From JASLPR01 sp964496475 (GTDB taxonomy: Bacteria; Chloroflexota; UBA11872; VXNJ01): 44,467 nucleotides of DNA. The position numbers were made by a program, and so were the translations under genes. The stretch is taken from assembly GCA_964496475.1 (NCBI GenBank), contig CAZBZS010000015.1, positions 1 through 44,467 of the forward strand. The letters are read 5' to 3'. Below the pieces are notes generated by a model. It was not told where the DNA came from and did no database searches. It saw only the letters and a program-made list of their open reading frames with translations. Numbering within the stretch: position 1 is the first letter of the stretch; the number at the start of each line of letters is the position of its first letter. Below, one piece after another: positions 41,963 to 44,467 of this stretch.

Positions 41963-41994
41963 GGCCGAATCGCGCGAGGACTGGGCATACCCCC
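41963..41994 (+). repeat. Duplicated intergenic block after permease copy 2
   Basis: Partner of the block at 40797-40827, starting 21 bases past the stop of copy 2. It keeps GGCCGA, GAGGACTGG and CATACCCCC. No such block follows copy 3, where a truncated methyltransferase begins instead. Confidence 0.75.
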
Positions 41995-42135
41995 GAGGCA
42001 TGTCGTCCGTCAGACGGCCACGCTGACAGGGGAAGTCAGAGATGGTACCGGTACTTGGCTGAGTGGGGGGACGGCGGGTCGGACGCACCAAGGACGAGGC
42101 ACGCCGCACGTCTCAGGGGCGTTTGCTGAGCGGAG

Positions 42136-42155
42136 TTGCCAACGAATTGCCAACG
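42136..42155 (+). repeat. Direct repeat TTGCCAACG x2
   Basis: TTGCCAACG occurs at 42136-42144 and again at 42147-42155, two bases apart, so the repeat period is 11 bases (one helical turn). Such helically phased half-sites are typical of activator or repressor binding, about 240 bases upstream of permease copy 3. Confidence 0.5.
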
Positions 42156-42204
42156 GAGAACGTGATCGGCGCATCGTCGTAGGAGTAGCGACCCTTAGCG
42201 GGGA

Positions 42205-42237
42205 TCGCTGAGAACGATCGAAAACGATCGACAGCGA
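42205..42237 (+). promoter_or_regulatory. Operator-like nested repeat upstream of permease copy 3
   Basis: AACGATCGA is repeated at 42213-42221 and 42223-42231 (10-base period, each containing the palindrome CGATCG). The pair is framed by the inverted repeat TCGCTG (42205-42210) and CAGCGA (42232-42237). The nested symmetry suggests a protein-binding site, for instance for a sugar-responsive regulator. No regulator gene is visible nearby. Confidence 0.5.
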
Positions 42238-42392
42238 ATTACGGACGCAGCTTGAGGATGAAGCGGCACGGCCTATGCGTCGGCCGCTGGGTTGGTTGGG
42301 GCAGTATGATGAAGCCGTCTGTCCTCGCTGCTATGGTGTCGACCGGAAGGGGGTCCGTTGGGGCGACGGCAATTCCCGCCCAAGGCGTAGAT

Positions 42393-43337
42393 ATGTCAAC
42401 AACCGCGCCGTCAAAGCCGACCCTGCGTAGGCGACTCGGACTTAGCAACCGCGGCGGCCTCGCCAGCTACCTCTTCATAGCGCCCTCCCTCGTCTTTCTC
42501 TTCGTCTTCGTCATTCTCCCCATCATCGCCGCCTTCTACTACAGCCTCACCGACTACGACCTCATGAAAGAGCCGGCTCTTGTCGGCATCAAGAACTACC
42601 GCAATCTCGTGGACGATGCTCGCTATCAGCGGGCCGTGACGAACACCCTCTACTTCGCTTTCGGCACCGTTCCCTCCGGCATCGTCACCTCGTTGCTCCT
42701 GGCCGTCCTGATCAATCGCCAGATTCGCGGCATCTACCTGTACCGCGCGCTGTTCTACTTGCCCGTTGTAAGTTCCATGGTGTCCGTCTCCCTGATCTGG
42801 CTCTGGTTTTACGAGCCGCAGTTTGGTCTCTTCAACGAGGTTCTGGAAACTGTCGGCCTGCCCACATCCAAATACCTCCGCGGAGCTCCCACCGCCATGG
42901 CCTCCATCATCTTGCTCAGCGTGTGGAAGAACATGGGTCTCAACATGGTCATCTATCTGGCCGGGCTCCAGGGCATCCCGCCCCATCTCTACGAGGCTGC
43001 CGAAATCGACGGCGCCGGGCGCACATCAGCCTTTTTCCGGATCACGCTGCCTCTCCTCGCTCCGACTACCTTTTTCGTCGTCATCGTCTATTTCATTGGC
43101 GCGCTGCAAATGTTCACCCAGGTGTACGTCATGAACCCGTCCATCGGAGCGGGCGGCGGCGGATACCAACTCGGAGGTCCGCTGGACAGCACCACCACCG
43201 TAGTTGTCCAGATATACGAAAACGCCTTTCAGTACCTGAAGATGGGCTACGCTGCGGCGATGTCCGCGGTACTTTTCCTTGTCATAGGTGTCATTACCGT
43301 CATCAACGCCCGTCTCCTGCGTTACGACATCGGCTAG
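42393..43337 (+). CDS. ABC sugar-transport permease, MalF type, tandem copy 3
   Basis: A 314-residue permease starting MSTTAPSKPTLRRRLG, with six helices (first at about 24-46, SYLFIAPSLVFLFVFVILPII) and the EAA loop YEAAEIDGAGRTSAFFRITLPLL. It has a short Gly-rich insertion (GAGGGGYQLGGPLDST) in the loop before the last helix where copies 1 and 2 differ. AAGG lies about eight bases before the ATG; in-frame starts up to 42252 would add a tail without homology. Its GC-rich codon choice matches copy 1. Directly after its stop lies a decapitated methyltransferase gene. Confidence 0.92.
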   Translation: MSTTAPSKPTLRRRLGLSNRGGLASYLFIAPSLVFLFVFVILPIIAAFYYSLTDYDLMKEPALVGIKNYRNLVDDARYQRAVTNTLYFAFGTVPSGIVTSLLLAVLINRQIRGIYLYRALFYLPVVSSMVSVSLIWLWFYEPQFGLFNEVLETVGLPTSKYLRGAPTAMASIILLSVWKNMGLNMVIYLAGLQGIPPHLYEAAEIDGAGRTSAFFRITLPLLAPTTFFVVIVYFIGALQMFTQVYVMNPSIGAGGGGYQLGGPLDSTTTVVVQIYENAFQYLKMGYAAAMSAVLFLVIGVITVINARLLRYDIG

Positions 43338-43931
43338 CGACCTGATCCGTCGCCGGAAATGCTGAAGTTGGCGAGCACTCGACCGGGTGGAGACCTCGTG
43401 CGGTGGATCGAGGGCGATGCGAGGTCCCTGTACGGCTCACCAGCAGACCTGGCCATCATGACCGGGCACGTTGCTCAGGTCATCAGTGATGAGGAAGTCT
43501 GGCGTGAGACGCTGTCCGGTATATATGGGGCGCTGCGATTAGGCGGACACGTCGCCTTTGAGAGCCGGAATCCAACTGCTCGCGGGTGACTGGCATGGAC
43601 GCCGGAGAACTCACTCCGGCGGTGGGAAGACACACCGTTCGGCGCAGTCGATGTTTGGTGGCAGCTGCTGGAAGTATCCGGTGACATGGTTCGCTACGAG
43701 ATTCACTACCGCTTCGTAGACAGCGGCGAGGAAGCGATCTCCTGCAGTGAGCTCCGCTTCCGAAGTCAGGCGGAATTGGCTGAATCGCTGACCGACGCGG
43801 GCTTCACCGTGCGGCAGTTCTTCGGTGACTGGAATTGCGAGCCGGTTCGCCTGACAAGTCCAGAGTTGATCTACATCGCAACGCGCGACGGAGTCCGCCA
43901 AACTGCCCCACTACCTTCTGGTTCGTGGTAG
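43338..43931 (+). pseudogene. SAM-dependent methyltransferase, N-terminus lost, in-frame TGA
   Basis: The frame directly after the permease stop reads RPDPSPEMLKLASTRPGGD. DPSPEML is the strand-2 region of class I methyltransferases, so the SAM-binding Gly-rich motif and everything before it (60-70 residues) are missing. It goes on through WIEGDARSL, DLAIMTGHVAQV and LRLGGHVAFESRNP, where a TGA at 43587 interrupts it. The same frame then continues with WTPENSLRRWEDTPFGAVDV, YEIHYRF and SPELIYIATRDG to 43931. It shares its frame with the permease, whose TAG at 43335 separates them. It is non-functional. Confidence 0.82.
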
Positions 43932-44187
43932 GCGGAAGGCTAGCTGGTCGCTCACCGCCGACGCTGACGCTGATGCCAAGGATTGCGGCCAGTCCGGCGT
44001 TGGTAGGCCACGTCTCGCGACCATCGCCAGCCGACATAGAGCAGCCAAACGATGAGGCTATCGGATGCCATTGAGCCTCCAGATTCGGATGAGTCTCCGC
44101 CAACGAGCGCTTGGGAGGCATTACAAGATCACCAGCGTCTGAGGTAGGTGGAGGGATACATCTCTATGCCCCCGTTGTACTAATCCC

Positions 44188-44467
44188 CTACTGGAATTTT
44201 GAAATATTGTTCTCTATATCAAAAATATTTGAACTGACCACTGAAGCGAGAATGTGTTTTGCTGCATCCCAAGGAGTTCCATAAGTCAACTCAAAAGCAG
44301 TTTCGAAGGAGTTACTCTGCATCAACTTGTATAAATTCATTGTTGAGTCTGCACCCCCAACTGCACTTAAAGCTTCTACCGTAAGAAAGCCCAGTGAATA
44401 TCCCAAGTCATAATGGCCATGGGGGTCACGGGGGGTAACACTGGCCAGGTAGGCTTTTGTCGTAATA
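44188..44467 (-). CDS. C-terminal part of an unknown protein, AT-rich
   Basis: A frame open to the right edge of the window gives about 92 C-terminal residues: TTKAYLASVTPRDPHGHYDL, then GYSLGFLTVEALSAVGGADS, then a helix-rich tail (NLYKLMQSNSFETAFELTYG) ending ENNISKFQ. The pattern 'GYSLGFLTVEAL...F-x-x-AF-x-x-x-YG' is reminiscent of the C-terminal helices of gluzincin-type zinc peptidases, but the zinc motif would lie outside the window, so no function is claimed. Codons are A/T-rich (aaa, ttt, aat, tta), unlike everything to the left. Start and true length are unknown. Confidence 0.6.
   Translation of the reverse strand, partial: ITTKAYLASVTPRDPHGHYDLGYSLGFLTVEALSAVGGADSTMNLYKLMQSNSFETAFELTYGTPWDAAKHILASVVSSNIFDIENNISKFQ

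Larger units (their letters stand above)
41943..42392. other. 450-bp intergenic region before permease copy 3
   Basis: The longest gene-free stretch in the permease array. It holds the duplicated block at 41963-41994, a 9-bp direct repeat at 42136-42155 and an operator-like cluster at 42205-42237. No coding frame is convincing; open frames running into copy 3 from 42252 lack family similarity before residue 48. Confidence 0.6.

Noticed and set aside
18573..43931. Stop-codon reassignment as explanation of in-frame stops
   Set aside because: TAG, TAA and TGA all occur as interruptions, some genes also have frameshifts or deletions, and intact genes terminate normally with all three stops.

Overview
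The window is a GC-rich bacterial contig from a metabolically versatile heterotroph. The best guess is a Chloroflexota member (SAR202/Dehalococcoidia- or Caldilineae-like, perhaps marine or sponge-associated). That rests on inference from three things: a sugar-binding lipoprotein with a long VKEVEV-repeat stalk, several lipoproteins with Thr/Pro-rich linkers, and a catabolic gene mix of Gfo/Idh/MocA oxidoreductases, SDRs, luciferase-like flavin monooxygenase, PhyH dioxygenase, HyuA/HyuB, HpcH/HpaI aldolase and sulfatase-like enzymes. GTG and TTG starts are common. No tRNA, rRNA or CRISPR array was seen.

Layout. 1-3.4 kb: a VRR-NUC nuclease-like gene at the left edge, a small membrane protein, a quinone-oxidoreductase-type MDR and an extended SDR. 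3.4-10.8 kb: a tight minus-strand operon reading GH51 arabinofuranosidase, sulfatase-like hydrolase, Gfo/Idh dehydrogenase, ThDP-dependent enzyme, MDR dehydrogenase (broken by a 10-N assembly gap) and lipocalin-like protein. It looks like a glycan or sugar breakdown unit. 11-11.7 kb: an Hsp20 gene with an unusually clear promoter, an adjoining inverted-repeat operator candidate and a strong terminator. 11.8-18.5 kb: single catabolic genes (Gfo/Idh, PhyH, LLM monooxygenase, Zn-alcohol dehydrogenase, SDR, aldolase). 18.5-20 kb: a response-regulator pseudogene and a lipoprotein. 20-26.6 kb: hyuA-hyuB, a tiny Cys-rich protein, a class III aminotransferase and an SDR. 26.8-33.3 kb: an eroded stretch with two lipoprotein remnants, a truncated sulfatase-like pseudogene, a two-gene membrane glycosyltransferase-like unit and a dead IS6-type transposase. 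33.4-38.5 kb: a complete sugar ABC importer (binding protein and two permeases, no ATPase) followed by Gfo/Idh and a lamin-tail-like lipoprotein. 38.5-44 kb: a broken unknown ORF, then three tandem MalF-type permease paralogues with no MalG partner, binding protein or ATPase, then a beheaded methyltransferase pseudogene. 44.15-44.47 kb: an abruptly AT-rich end with a partial gene in a different codon style.

The most unusual points are these. The permease genes form a tandem triplet, one copy of which has clearly different codon choice, and part of the intergenic DNA is duplicated with the genes. Both sulfatase homologues carry Thr where formylglycine-forming Cys/Ser is expected. The Hsp20 gene has a CIRCE-like-geometry operator with an unrelated sequence. 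At least six genes are interrupted by in-frame stops of all three kinds, or by frameshifts, which points to ongoing gene decay rather than stop-codon recoding.
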